Positions 8,576 to 20,651 of a DNA stretch of 25,158 bases are shown here, in pieces (position 1 is the stretch's first letter; the number at the start of each line of letters is the position of its first letter). Below the pieces are notes generated by a model. It was not told where the DNA came from. It worked only from the letters and a program-made list of their open reading frames with translations, and made no database searches. The translations under genes were made by a program, and so were the position numbers. Source of the stretch: Rhizophagus prolifer (lineage: Eukaryota; Glomeromycota; Glomeromycetes; Glomerales; Glomeraceae); contig NQWY01024767.1 in NCBI GenBank assembly GCA_019425655.1, positions 1 through 25,158 on the forward strand, given 5' to 3'.

Positions 8576-8980
8576 TTATTTAGGTTGTATGAAATAGTTG
8601 GTTATGAATTGGTTTTGAAAGTGAAAGTTACCCAAGTCCTGAAGGAAGTAGCTCTCTAGGCCACGAGAGTATTGAGATAGATGTAGACACCAATAGATGC
8701 CTTTGTGGTCCAATGAACAGAGAAAGTTGTAGAGCTCCAGTTGATCTTGTTCTAAGAGTACGAAGGGTTTAACGTAGAGCCAGGATTTGTATCTGAATTG
8801 GTTAATTATATAAGAGGAAAAGAAGCCTAGTTCGTGAAACAATTCCAATCTATAGTGAGAGTTAAAGGGTGAGAAGTTGGCTGGAAGAGGCACATCATCC
8901 TCCCTAACCAGTGTGAGAACATCAGTGCGTTGAAGACGAGTCAATGTCGGTATCTCTAATAGTTGTTCTAAGAGTGTCAT
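8576..8980 (-). CDS. Orphan ORF, 134 aa, member of a two-copy family
   Basis: Function is unknown. The N-terminus (MTLLEQLLEIPTLTRLQRTD) is an amphipathic helix. The rest is rich in aromatic and hydrophobic residues (LGFFSSYIINQFRYKSWLYV) without an obvious membrane helix. The first 24 codons align without gaps with a truncated copy on the minus strand at 20120-20218. By my count the differences fall 7, 4 and 11 on codon positions 1, 2 and 3. That pattern means this strand and frame were under protein-level selection. The bases just before the ATG (AACCTCAATC) are also shared. It lies inside the accessory island. Confidence 0.6.
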   Translation of the reverse strand: MTLLEQLLEIPTLTRLQRTDVLTLVREDDVPLPANFSPFNSHYRLELFHELGFFSSYIINQFRYKSWLYVKPFVLLEQDQLELYNFLCSLDHKGIYWCLHLSQYSRGLESYFLQDLGNFHFQNQFITNYFIQPK

Positions 8981-9461
8981 GATTGAGGTTTTGATTGATT
9001 TACTTCTGATGTTTCAATGGTGGGTTTTGGTAAAGATGTCCTAGCCTCCCCTCCCCTTCCATGTATACTCGATTATCCTTACATACGAACTTCTAAACAC
9101 AGGTATGCATTGGATTCTGACTTGGTAGGTTAATTCTTGATTTGTTTGTGAAGAAATGGATAAGGAAGAACCTCACCAATATTTAATACTTAAACTAGTA
9201 AAGAATAGTAACCCACCGTCCGTCTTGGTTCATCTTATCTTCTATGGAAATTATCCGTATACCCTGATAGATATTTAGGTAATATAACAAGGAAAGAGTC
9301 TACTCCTCATGGTGGGGGAAGTATTGAAATAAACCCACAAAGAATGATATCCAAAAAGACTCCCCCAAAGCCTTAATAGTTCGTATCCCTATGGGAATAA
9401 CTCAAATCAAGTGAAAGAAGATAGAGCAAGATAGATAGTTGAGACCAAGCCTTTTGGTAGG
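8981..9461. other. Spacer
   Basis: AT-rich with a CT-rich patch near 9046-9060. Only the short leader shared with the copy at about 20219-20231 is recognisable. No gene is seen. Confidence 0.5.
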
Positions 9462-9467
9462 TTGGAC

Positions 9468-9674
9468 ATGGAGACGTATAGTTTAAGGTGTTCCAATGAT
9501 AGAGATAAGCATTTCAATGAGAGAGGTTCGTCCATCAAGTGTTCGTCAGATTGTGTGGATAACGATCATAGAGCCTATTACATTTTAATCAGACATCCTA
9601 CTAAGGGTTATGAGCATTATTTTGTGCTGGTAAGTCATGTGCTCTGTCAAATGGACTGTATCTTGGCTGATTAG
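9468..9674 (+). CDS. Short uncharacterised ORF, 68 aa
   Basis: A small plus-strand frame starting at the ATG at 9468. It is rich in Cys, His and Asp (RCSNDRDKHF, HPTKGYEHYFVL) with no recognised domain, copy or neighbour relation. It may be chance or a fragment of an accessory gene. Confidence 0.2.
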   Translation: METYSLRCSNDRDKHFNERGSSIKCSSDCVDNDHRAYYILIRHPTKGYEHYFVLVSHVLCQMDCILAD

Positions 9675-9869
9675 GTAATACTTGATTTATTTCAATATCT
9701 GGCTCATTTCCTTTAGGTAATCTATTTTCATCTATTAGCTAAAGCCTCACTAACTAATCAACCTTGAACCTCACCTAAGTATTAGCATAAATCACATAAT
9801 AAATTATTCTGTCCACGATCTACCTAATTAGGTAAAGGAAGGAAGTCACCAGAATGAATAGAAGGCAAG

Positions 9870-10200
9870 CAATTCCAAGAGGAAGAGCACAATCGTTTTA
9901 ATCCTAGTTTATTTAATCCACCTGAAGCCTTATGGAAGTAACCATCATCAGCAAACCAATAGGCTAATCCTACAGGGGTTAGAAGCTTATCAATATTAGT
10001 TGGAAGGTCTTTCACCCCTGCTTCATCATAAAATAGTTTACGATAGTAAAGGAAACATTAGAGAGTGTGAAGGTTACACCAATAATAAGTTACCTCTGTT
10101 CTTCTAAGGTGGAACCTAAAGATAGAGGCTCAAAGAGTTCCTGAATATGTTGAAGATAGTTAAACTGATCTTTTGAATGTCGGATTACTTTGAAAGGAGT
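9870..10200 (-). pseudogene. LAGLIDADG homing endonuclease remnant (C-terminal half)
   Basis: On the minus strand, separate frames show pieces of a LAGLIDADG_2-type protein. One piece (about 10200-10090) includes IRHSKDQFNYLQHIQELFEP. A second (about 10050-9880) includes the second catalytic motif block LLTPVGLAYWFADDGYFHKA. The frame is interrupted between them by a shift and stops, and the expected C-terminal block after the motif is missing. There is no intron or host gene around it, so it is a stranded fragment. Confidence 0.7.
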
Positions 10201-10239
10201 TAAAGTTGTTTAATGCTAGGGGATCTTAGTGCTGTAAGA

Positions 10240-10411
10240 CGGTAGCCCAACAGCGTGGCAGTCTTAAAGTTCTGTCAGTCTTATAAGCATTTAGATTATC
10301 TTATTCATCTATATGATTTGTTCTCTCTTTATGTATCCTCGCCACCACAAGTATATGAGATTAATCGTTCTTCAGGTTCCTTCCATAGGATTATTACCAA
10401 TAAAAAATCAA
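10240..10411 (+). pseudogene. LAGLIDADG homing endonuclease remnant (N-terminal half)
   Basis: The plus-strand frame reads KFCQSYKHLDYLIHLYDLFS then YVSSPPQVYE, which fits the region after the first motif of LAGLIDADG_2 enzymes (the QS..HLDY..H.YDLF pattern). It is too short to be functional and runs straight into the dpo remnant on the same strand. It faces the neighbouring C-terminal half in the opposite orientation. Confidence 0.6.
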
Positions 10412-11206
10412 GGAAGATTTATTTGTCCAGGTGGAACTTTTAAAGGTTCTTTTTTTCAGAGGAGCTTGCCTTAAATAATGAATATACCTTACTAGAGATA
10501 GGATTAGCTTACCAATTCCAAAGAGGAGATAATACCTTTTTAGATCAAATAACCGAATTAAATAATATGAAAGTGGAGGCACAGCTTAATAACCAGCCTA
10601 CAATTAGAAATATAGCTAAACTCCTAATGAACTCAATGTAAGATAAGTATGTGGAGTGATTATGCTAAAGATGCTTATGAAAGAGGATTAAGAGTAGGGA
10701 GACAAATGGTTAATGCAGGACGGCAAGGAATAAGTGCAGCAGCAGTAACTGCTTATAGTAGAATGATTATTAATTCTTATAAATTACAGGCTCTAAGCTT
10801 AGGCTTAAACATCTACTATTCAGATACAGACTCTCTTGTTCTAGATGGACCTTTGCCTTCTGAAGTGTGTGACTCAGCTAGATTAGGAATGTTAAAATTA
10901 GAGCACAAATTTAAAGAGGGAATATTTGTAATGCCCAAAGTATACTTCCTAGAATTAGATAACGGCAAAACAGTTAGTAAAGTCAAGGGTTATCCTGGTA
11001 AATTATCCAAAGAGCAATACTTGGAACTCTTGGAAGGTAAATCCTTAAATCTCTTAGTAACTAAATGGAGACGAAGCCTGAAAGATTCAAAAATTCAAAT
11101 ACAAAGAGGAACACCTTATGTTATAAACCCTTCCTTTAACAAGCGTCAACAAGTCATGGAGAATGGTGTCTGGACTAACACATCCCCTATAATTCTGCCT
11201 AAATAA
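10412..11206 (+). pseudogene. dpo: Plasmid-type DNA polymerase B (dpo) remnant 2, palm to C-terminus
   Basis: This is the largest dpo fossil and covers about the last third of the enzyme. In order it shows CPGGTFKGSFFSEELA, the family B motif block with KLLMNSM, the catalytic YSDTDS motif (residues 57-62 of the open frame starting at 10649), MPKVYFLELDNGKTVSKVKG, and the C-terminal NKRQQVMENGVW. The final 185 codons are intact. The whole is truncated at its 5' side and broken, with only a few breaks, so a fairly recent insertion is likely. It belongs to the protein-primed polymerases of fungal linear mitochondrial plasmids. Its 3' flank repeats near 23231. Confidence 0.88.
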
Positions 11207-11865
11207 TCAAGGTATTCCTAGAAAAAAGTGCCCCCAGTATACTTAAAATGAAGAAGGCTCAAACTCAAAAGAGATATAGAAGATATAATGCTCAAAATGA
11301 GATTGACCTCAAGTCCTCCAATTATCCTTCTAACCATTCAATCATACAGACAAATCACAGATACGAACAAATTGTTTAACTATGTGTTCTATATCTCACA
11401 AGTAGTACTTAAGCTATCCAAGGCTAGCAGTGCCTTATGACCTAACTATGCCTAATGTAAGTCCAGGAAGAGACCGAGGTAATGGTATAGAAGGAGGAGT
11501 ACCTCTCACTTGCTGAAAATGGTCGTTGAGGAAGGAGACCAGGCTATAAAAAGTGTAATACTGAGTGATGATGGGAAAGCTACCTTGAAACTGTTAGGGT
11601 GCGTATGCATGCCGACCCTCCCCAAGGCCAAGATTGATGATGGTTGAATAATAACCTCTTAATCTGTGTGAAGGAGGTAAATGTCTTTAGGGAGTATAAA
11701 GTAAGTGAGTCTATCGATAGCAATGCATGGGACTCCCAGGTTTGAACCAAGAAACTAGGTAGGTTTATCCTTTTACCTTGATGAAAAGAAGAGGGGAAAC
11801 TTATGCTTGTTTTTGTAGGAAATTGAGTTTCTTCTAACAAAGCTTTAGAAAATAGGATAAGATAG
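11207..11865. other. Spacer
   Basis: It begins with the dpo 3' flank repeat (11211-11241). After that I see no gene. A T-arm-like sequence at about 11730-11755 does not fold into a tRNA. Confidence 0.6.
11211..11241 (+). repeat. dpo 3' flank repeat, copy A
   Basis: It contains TAGAAAAAAGTGCCCCCAGT and starts just after the end of dpo remnant 2. It matches 23231-23261 at about 26 of 30 positions. Confidence 0.7.
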
Positions 11866-11936
11866 TGCGAGCAGCGTGATTCGAACACGCGAATCATCCT
11901 TGGAAGGGACACAGTTTACCACTAACCTATGCTCGC
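11866..11936 (-). tRNA. trnG: tRNA-Gly (UCC)
   Basis: Perfect acceptor GCGAGCA/TGCTCGC, anticodon loop CTTCCAA (UCC), T stem GCGTG/CACGC. Two G-U pairs in the anticodon stem. Confidence 0.95.
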
Positions 11937-12054
11937 AGCGTGAAGGAATATAAGGGGAGTTTATGGAAGCAATTATCTTAATTTTAGATAATCGTCAAGT
12001 GTTATCATCTTCTCCCCCTTTGCCTTTTTCCTAAACTAAAGAAGGAGAAATCAT

Positions 12055-12125
12055 TGTCCCGAGCAGGAGTCGAACCTGCGCCCTACGATCTTCAGTCGTA
12101 TGCTCTACCGTCGAGCCCTCGAGAC
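12055..12125 (-). tRNA. trnF: tRNA-Phe (GAA)
   Basis: Acceptor GTCTCGA/TCGGGAC, D stem GCTC/GAGC, anticodon stem TACGA/TCGTA with loop CTGAAGA (GAA), T stem GCAGG/CCTGC. Confidence 0.96.
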
Positions 12126-12448
12126 CTTATTTTCCCTTAAGAAATACTTTTTGATGGGTTGTGTCATAGAAAATGTCTAAACTAATTTTGAGTACTTCTA
12201 GACATACCCTATCCTTAACTTACTTACTTTGAAATTCAAAGCTATTTTCCAAGAGATAAATGCAGATTATGAGAAACCCCTAACATTCGTCTAATTAGCT
12301 GATAGTAATTTTAGAGGAATATCTTGATAGGTAATTTCACTCTTCCTGTATCTCTGAAAAAGCATAAAAAATAAGTAATTTAAGATAGTAGTCTTTTAGG
12401 TCTTATTCCCCATAGCAACCAGGGGCTGTTTAAGAAAGAAGAAACAAA
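12126..12448. other. Spacer (3' flank of atp8)
   Basis: AT-rich, with no gene seen. The A-run/TT/C-run 3' motif found after cox1, cox2 and atp6 is absent downstream of atp8 here. Confidence 0.6.
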
Positions 12449-12595
12449 CTATGCGAGAGTTATGAATATTCTTGAAATGAAACGTTGAAGCAGTTGAGGA
12501 AGAAGTCTCTTGGAAGCCAAGTAGATCAAGAGAGATAGCAGAATCAGACCAAAAGACAGCTGATTGATAAAATAAAAAGGAACTAGTTGAGGCAT
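12449..12595 (-). CDS. atp8: ATP synthase subunit 8
   Basis: Subunit 8 (A6L) is a small membrane protein of the ATP synthase stator. The 48-aa product begins MPQLVPFYFINQLSFGLILL, the family's hallmark N-terminus. One membrane helix runs from about residue 9 to 30 and a basic C-terminal tail follows (SKRLLPQLLQRFISRIF). I start it at the internal ATG at 12595. An in-frame upstream ATG at 12661 would add 22 residues unlike any Atp8. Length and composition are normal for fungi. It is on the minus strand like the other conserved genes, between tRNA-Asn and tRNA-Phe. Confidence 0.93.
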   Translation of the reverse strand: MPQLVPFYFINQLSFGLILLSLLIYLASKRLLPQLLQRFISRIFITLA

Positions 12596-13149
12596 AAACA
12601 TTACTTGATTGTTTGGTTTCCTATACCACGTAGTCGCTGAGAGTTTGTCACACCACTCCACTTCCGAACCTAGTTCCCTGGATTCTCAGAGTGAGCATCA
12701 CCTAGGATTAGTTACAAGAGCAGTAATATTCCTGAGTGAGGAAACAGGCTATAATATTTCCTTTATCAGGTTTCAAGATAGAAACAGGAGTAGAAGGGGT
12801 TAATGATCTAATAGCCTCAATTAAAGCTTTGTTAGAAGAAACTATTTCAATGGATAACAGTGCCTGCTTTATAATTCTTTGCTCAATTAGGTTAGACTAT
12901 CTCACCATGGGCTAACTGTTTAATGAAGCTATGATGGTTTACCTTCTCTTAAAGAAGTAGTTGGATTTAAAGAATAATGAATTAAAGAACGATTTCCAAA
13001 TAGATCTGAGAAATCAAAAAATTCACCAACAAATTAACTAACTACTTCCCTTTCCCTAAATTCTTCTTCTATCTCGCAAGGGTTGCTAATAGTGCTACTG
13101 CTATTAATACTGGAAGGTTAATTTCCTAGGAGGAAGTGTTTGATAGGTG
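12596..13149. other. Spacer upstream of atp8
   Basis: No gene is seen. It holds a stem with CTGAGA/TCTCAG ends (about 12637-12689) enclosing TTCCGAAC. Confidence 0.5.
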
Positions 13150-13221
13150 AGCCATTGCTGGGACTCGAACCCAGGACAAAATCATTAACAGTGATTTGCT
13201 CTACCACTGAGCTACATTGGC
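13150..13221 (-). tRNA. trnN: tRNA-Asn (GUU)
   Basis: Acceptor GCCAATG/CAATGGC with one A-A mismatch, D stem GCTC/GAGC, anticodon stem AATCA/TGATT with loop CTGTTAA (GUU), T stem CTGGG/CCCAG. Confidence 0.94.
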
Positions 13222-13305
13222 TTAATTTTAGGTTAGAATCATATTCAGCTTAAAATGGTTTATTAATTAAGTCAAAAGCTATTTTAGCCAAAGTCATAGA
13301 GGTTA

Positions 13306-13377
13306 TGGAGGTAGGCAGATTTGAACTGCCAATACAGAGATGCAAACTCTGCGTATTGCCAATTATACTATACCCCC
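13306..13377 (-). tRNA. trnA: tRNA-Ala (UGC)
   Basis: Acceptor GGGGGTA/TACCTCC with one G-U pair, D stem GTAT/ATAC, anticodon stem CAGAG/CTCTG with loop TTTGCAT (UGC), T stem GGCAG/CTGCC. A 5'-half copy of this gene lies at 7719-7747. Confidence 0.95.
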
Positions 13378-13777
13378 CCTAATCCCAGACTCCATTTCAC
13401 CGGAGAAAGAAGTAAGTAAAAGGAATCAATTTTAGTAGCATTATTCTAATGCCATTATCTTAGAAGTTGTTCTTCTATTTAGTGGGGCTATTCCTTAAGG
13501 AATTATATCGATTGAGAAGTTCCAAATAGTAGTATAACTGTTCCTATTCTTGTAGAGTGAGAGTAAGTTATGGAGTTCTCTGTTTCTAAAATAGAGGCAC
13601 AGCAATTTCCCCTCACTTATTGATTCAGGCCTATTTCAGTACCTATCCTCTAGTTGAAGTGTGGTTACTCAGAATTCATGTTGTGGATAATCTTTACCTT
13701 CACTGTGACACTTATCATGAGAATGAATCACTACCAATTCCACCAAGAAAAAAGAGTAAATAAAGGAAAACAAGTGG
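13378..13777. other. Spacer
   Basis: AT-rich intergenic sequence between tRNA-Ala and tRNA-Arg. No coding-like frame or RNA fold is recognised. Confidence 0.6.
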
Positions 13778-13851
13778 AGCACCTTATTGGGGTCGAACCA
13801 ATAACCTACGGTTTCGAAGACCGACGCTCTATCCAATTGAGCTAAAGGTGC
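13778..13851 (-). tRNA. trnR: tRNA-Arg (UCG)
   Basis: Perfect acceptor GCACCTT/AAGGTGC, anticodon stem TCGGT/ACCGT with loop CTTCGAA (UCG), T stem ATTGG/CCAAT. Confidence 0.95.
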
Positions 13852-14215
13852 AATTTGTTAATTGCTACTATTAATTGTGTTACACTCCTTCTAAAGGTTA
13901 CTCTGTTCTCCTCTTAAAGTAGCAACTTTCCATAGTAAACTAGAATTACTCATTATGCTAGTATATTGTTAGTAGTAATTGTATAGTTCATAACTAGTTT
14001 AGGAGGGTTGTAAGTAGTATTGGAAATATTTCACAGAGGAATGTAGCCTATATATTAATAGTTGAGAACCCTTCTCCTATTGGAAATTAAGAGGGGAATT
14101 TTAGGATATAAGTTTAGCGGTGGTTTTTCAGAAGTCAAAATATGAAGAACCGGGTAAACTAAAGACAAGCTTTTCTCCATACTGTGATTCTTAATAATCT
14201 CCAATGATAACTTCT
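13852..14215. other. Spacer
   Basis: No gene is seen. On the minus strand it contains AAAATTCCCC at 14093-14102, a shorter form of the 3'-end motif, about 115 bases downstream of tRNA-Cys. Confidence 0.55.
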
Positions 14216-14288
14216 AGGCTGGGGAGCGATTCGAACGCTCATCACAGATTTTGCAGATCCGTACATTAATCCATTATGTTACCCAGCC
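14216..14288 (-). tRNA. trnC: tRNA-Cys (GCA)
   Basis: Perfect acceptor GGCTGGG/CCCAGCC, D stem ACAT/ATGT, anticodon stem CGGAT/ATCTG with loop CTGCAAA (GCA), T stem GAGCG/CGCTC. Confidence 0.95.
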
Positions 14289-14427
14289 TAAGGGATTCTA
14301 ACTAGAAATTCTAATTGAAAAACAAACGCCTCCCCCTGAGTCGCCTAAGAGGGGAATAATTGGAAAGAGGGGAAGGTTACTAATAGGAGGAATCTATAAT
14401 AAGGGGAGTAAATCCAAAATAAGAAGG

Positions 14428-14501
14428 GGTGAATACTGGGACTCGAACCCAGACGCTTCAATACCACAAATTGACGTTCTCACCAATTGAACTATAATCA
14501 C
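14428..14501 (-). tRNA. trnH: tRNA-His (GUG)
   Basis: Acceptor GTGATTA/TATTCAC with one T-T mismatch, anticodon stem TCAAT/ATTGA with loop TTGTGGT (GUG), T stem CTGGG/CCCAG. A G just 5' (14502) opposite discriminator C is the expected extra G-1 of tRNA-His. Confidence 0.94.
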
Positions 14502-15096
14502 CTTCTAGAGTGGATAAGAAGGACTACTCTCCGGTAAAAACTTGATTAAGAACTAAGACTAAAATAGCAGTTTATGAGTTAAGGCATAAAGATATAGTTA
14601 AAGCATGAAAAGAGATTAAACCATTTTAGAGTGACACTAGGAAAGGTGAGGTATATATTCTCCGGTAAAAGGATATTATGTAACAAACTCAGACAGCTTT
14701 CATAGGAGAGCAAGGACATTACGTCTATTCACATGTTCTAGGTAGCATAAAAGAAGCTATCAAATAGGAATATACAGGACTAATCCCTGACTGGCTACTA
14801 ATTGGTATATGAGAGAGGGAATACTTAGAGGAAAAGTAGAAGAAACACCTAGAAGAGTAAGGGTAGGGTATCTACTTACTGATAAAATGTTAAAGAGTTA
14901 TACTACTAAACCTAGCTGAAATAGCACCCCTCCAAACAACCCAAGGTATAGTGTGGATATATGCAAAGTTAATGAATATGAGATTTGGCAACAATGATAA
15001 AGTAATCAACATTTATCAATAGCACTTCCCTGAAATTACTATCTTGGTCTTCCCCTTTACCAGAGTCACTCCGAGGTGAGTCTTTCCTGGAAAAAC
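14502..15096. other. Spacer
   Basis: About 600 bases with no tRNA fold and no long frame. Short plus-strand frames around 14700-14800 look protein-like but match nothing I recognise. Confidence 0.5.
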
Positions 15097-15169
15097 TGAG
15101 GCAAGGTGGATTCGAACCACCAAGCTGACCGTTATGAGCGGTATGCTCTACCTATTGAGCTATTGCCTC
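15097..15169 (-). tRNA. trnM: tRNA-Met (CAU), second copy
   Basis: Perfect acceptor GAGGCAA/TTGCCTC, D stem GCTC/GAGC, loop CTCATAA (CAU), T stem GGTGG/CCACC. The sequence differs clearly from the CAU tRNA at 171-242, so the two are distinct isoacceptors (initiator and elongator) and not a duplication. Confidence 0.93.
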
Positions 15170-15432
15170 TCCTTACCCTCCAACTAATCCTACACCTGCA
15201 AGCAATACTACTCCACCTATTCCTTCTAATCTAAATATTTTTTCAAAGGAGATAGGGGAAAACAAAGGTTACCTAGGTATTGCTATTTTTCTATTTTGAA
15301 TGGTTGGAAGAAGAATTGGGAGAGTTACGATTGAGTTTGTCCTGACTTTTTCAATTGTTTTTTGATTAGACAGAGTTCCTTTCAAAAAACTTAGATGTAA
15401 TTCCTTTTGAAAAACTGACTAAAATAGGTTTG

Positions 15433-15504
15433 TCGGATCGGTAAGATTTGAACTCACAATCTATCGGACCCAAACCGATCGTCTTACCATTAGACTACGA
15501 TCCG
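15433..15504 (-). tRNA. trnP: tRNA-Pro (UGG)
   Basis: Perfect acceptor CGGATCG/CGATCCG, D stem GTCT/AGAC, anticodon stem ATCGG/CCGAT with loop TTTGGGT (UGG), T stem GTGAG/CTTAC. Confidence 0.95.
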
Positions 15505-15674
15505 TGTAGAGTTGAGTTTTTTCATTAGAGAAAAAGTTACTAAGTTTAGCAATTATTTCACTCTGCTTCCCCATTAGAATAATTCTATATTGGATACAAT
15601 CCAAAGGGGAAGAATCAAGAATTACCTGATCATTCTAAAGTCAAAGAAGATGCTGAGATTACCCAGAATTATGA

Positions 15675-15747
15675 TGACCACTTCAGGGGTCGAACCTGAA
15701 TAAATAATATTAGAAGTATTATGCTCTTCCAATTAAGCTAAGCGGCC
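15675..15747 (-). tRNA. trnR: tRNA-Arg (UCU)
   Basis: Acceptor GGCCGCT/AGTGGTC with G-U pairs, anticodon stem TAATA/TATTA with loop CTTCTAA (UCU), T stem TCAGG/CCTGA. It is the first tRNA downstream of cox1. Confidence 0.95.
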
Positions 15748-15883
15748 TACCTTAAGAAATATTCCAAACTTCAAGAGGCATTCCTTGTATTAGGTGCAGG
15801 TGGCAACACATGTTTGGATAAAGTGTCAATTAAAAATGTTTAACTTCTATACACACCCTTGTATTTACTTGAATTATTCGATA

Positions 15884-15893
15884 GGGGGAATTT

Positions 15894-15895
<2 letters not shown>
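15884..15895 (-). promoter_or_regulatory. Putative 3'-end motif after cox1
   Basis: AAAAATTCCCCC on the coding strand, overlapping the cox1 stop codon. The same kind of string ends cox2, both atp6 3' ends and an orphan ORF. A role in RNA 3' processing is inference. Confidence 0.4.
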
Positions 15896-19274
<3,379 letters not shown>

Positions 19275-19645
19275 TTTGCTTAATTACGCTTCTTTACTTA
19301 TCATACTTGTCCAATAAAACTGGTCTTCACCAGTATCTTAAGCGAAGGCTTCCATCACGTTTTATGATGCTTGCTTTAGCACGAGCCTTACGGTTCTTTG
19401 TCCCTTTTTAGCTTTTCTTTTCATTCCCCTATCTCCGACACTCCTCAAATTTGTCTAAGGTAATGAGTGTCTAGGGGTTATTTTCCTAAGTTAGAATCCA
19501 ATCGAGAAGAGAACTTGAGATTTACCAATTTGGTGAGTGCAAACCTGCCTAATTTCACCTCTTAGGAGATTAGAGACTATGTGCAATAGGTAGATTACCA
19601 AGTAATATGGTAGAATAAGGAAATTCCTGCCTTTGTTGAATTGGA
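19275..19645. other. Spacer upstream of cox1
   Basis: This holds the cox1 leader and probable upstream control sequence, but I recognise no promoter. Hairpin-prone GC-richer repeats lie near 19339-19390. Confidence 0.5.
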
Positions 19646-19756
19646 AGTTCAAAGAATTTTAAAGTGGTAAAGAAGAGATAGATCCCTATGAAGCTGTTGA
19701 GAGAAGATACTTGGCTGAGTTAAGTGATAAGCCTACTGATTTCAATTTGAAGATCG

Positions 19757-20197
19757 ATGAGAACGTTGAGGGACAGATCGAAGAGATTGGTAGAGATTAC
19801 ATTGGATGGAATCAATAAGGCCTCTGAAGTAGGTTCTGGTCTACTCATGGATATATCAAAGGAAGCACTCAAGAGGGCTGCTGAACATGGTACTAAGGCT
19901 GGTAGCGCCAATACTTTGCTGACAATGACACCTCTGTCAGCTGTGTTCGATAAGTTCAGTGGTGGTAAGATAGCATCTTCTCTGGCTGAGAATACATCCA
20001 AGGCGGCCTCCTTGACTAACACAGCCTCTTCATTCGCCAGGGCTGGACAGTTGATACCAATCGTAGGTACTGCAGCATCTGTCTGGTCAGATTATCATAG
20101 AGATGGAAGAATAACCAAGTTAGAGACTACTTGTAACACTGTTGAACAATTGAAGGACATCCCTACGCTGAAGGTGAACCAAGGTAGATATCTCTAA
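19757..20197 (+). CDS. Orphan ORF, 146 aa, Ala/Ser-rich helical
   Basis: I do not recognise this protein. Its middle is rich in Ala, Ser and Thr with helical character (DISKEALKRAAEHGTKAGSA, then SLAENTSKAASLTNTASSFA), followed by a Gly/Ala hydrophobic patch (AGQLIPIVGTAASVWSDYH). Coding-like, acidic sequence also lies just upstream (about 19650-19818) outside this frame, so the original gene was probably longer and is now broken. It is on the plus strand, against all conserved genes. Its 3' end overlaps, antisense, the truncated copy of the 134-aa family, so its last residues may not be genuine. An accessory or plasmid origin is inferred from position. Confidence 0.45.
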   Translation: MRTLRDRSKRLVEITLDGINKASEVGSGLLMDISKEALKRAAEHGTKAGSANTLLTMTPLSAVFDKFSGGKIASSLAENTSKAASLTNTASSFARAGQLIPIVGTAASVWSDYHRDGRITKLETTCNTVEQLKDIPTLKVNQGRYL

Positions 20198-20218
20198 TAA
20201 TTGTTCCATCATAGTCAT
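20120..20218 (-). pseudogene. Truncated copy of the 134-aa orphan family
   Basis: The frame begins MTMMEQLLEISTLVHLQRRD and ends after 32 codons. It aligns without gaps with the first 24 codons of the frame starting at 8980, and both are preceded by AACCTCAATC. The remaining 100 or so codons are absent. It overlaps the end of the plus-strand 146-codon frame. Confidence 0.65.
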
Positions 20219-20372
20219 GATTGAGGTTTCCCCTATTCTATACTCTTTCCTTAATTACTAGCTCTATACCTGCTGTCTCTCACAGGGAACTTAAAATAAA
20301 GGTGGTATACTCCTGAAAAAGGGGTTGATTAACATACCTAAACTTGACTACCCAAGTTAGCTAGGCTCAAAA

Positions 20373-20454
20373 TACGGCTAGAGGGATTTGAACCCTCACG
20401 GTATTACCCACGTGATCCTAAGTCACACTTGTCTGCCAATTCCAACATAGCCGT
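20373..20454 (-). tRNA. trnL: tRNA-Leu (UAG)
   Basis: Perfect acceptor ACGGCTA/TAGCCGT, anticodon stem GTGA/TCAC with loop CTTAGGA (UAG), long class II variable arm, and T stem GAGGG/CCCTC. Confidence 0.95.
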
Positions 20455-20651
20455 GTAGGGGTGAATTTTGAGAAAATTCTACTTAGTAGGCAGCTTGTAA
20501 AGCATAGAGAAATGCATATGAGGGCTGACCAGCTCTATAAAAGTAAGGATAGAACCACTCCCGATAAATGTTTAGACAAGGAAGAGACATAGTACAGAGC
20601 TTGTAACCATAATGGTGTTTCGGTCTAATTTATTGTCAGGGGTTGTTTTTC

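Noticed and set aside
11725-11800. T-arm-like sequence resembling a minus-strand tRNA
   Set aside because: The T stem relies on wobble pairs and no matching acceptor or anticodon arm is present.
11580-11912. 110-codon minus-strand frame
   Set aside because: It runs through tRNA-Gly and has no recognisable domain.
12637-12689. A 5S rRNA-like string (TTCCGAAC in a hairpin)
   Set aside because: Only one loop motif fits. The following GGAAGTTAAG-type strand and helix I are missing, and fungal mitochondria generally lack a 5S gene.
12609-13845. Plus-strand frames at 12609-12803 and 13654-13845
   Set aside because: The first is antisense to the atp8 leader. The second reads through tRNA-Arg in antisense.
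15173-15260. Short minus-strand frame ending in a Gly/Val/Leu-rich tail
   Set aside because: Only about 25 codons, no start codon, no recognised homologue; probably chance.
19720-20022. 100-codon minus-strand frame
   Set aside because: Antisense shadow of the 146-codon orphan, with no shared copy or domain.
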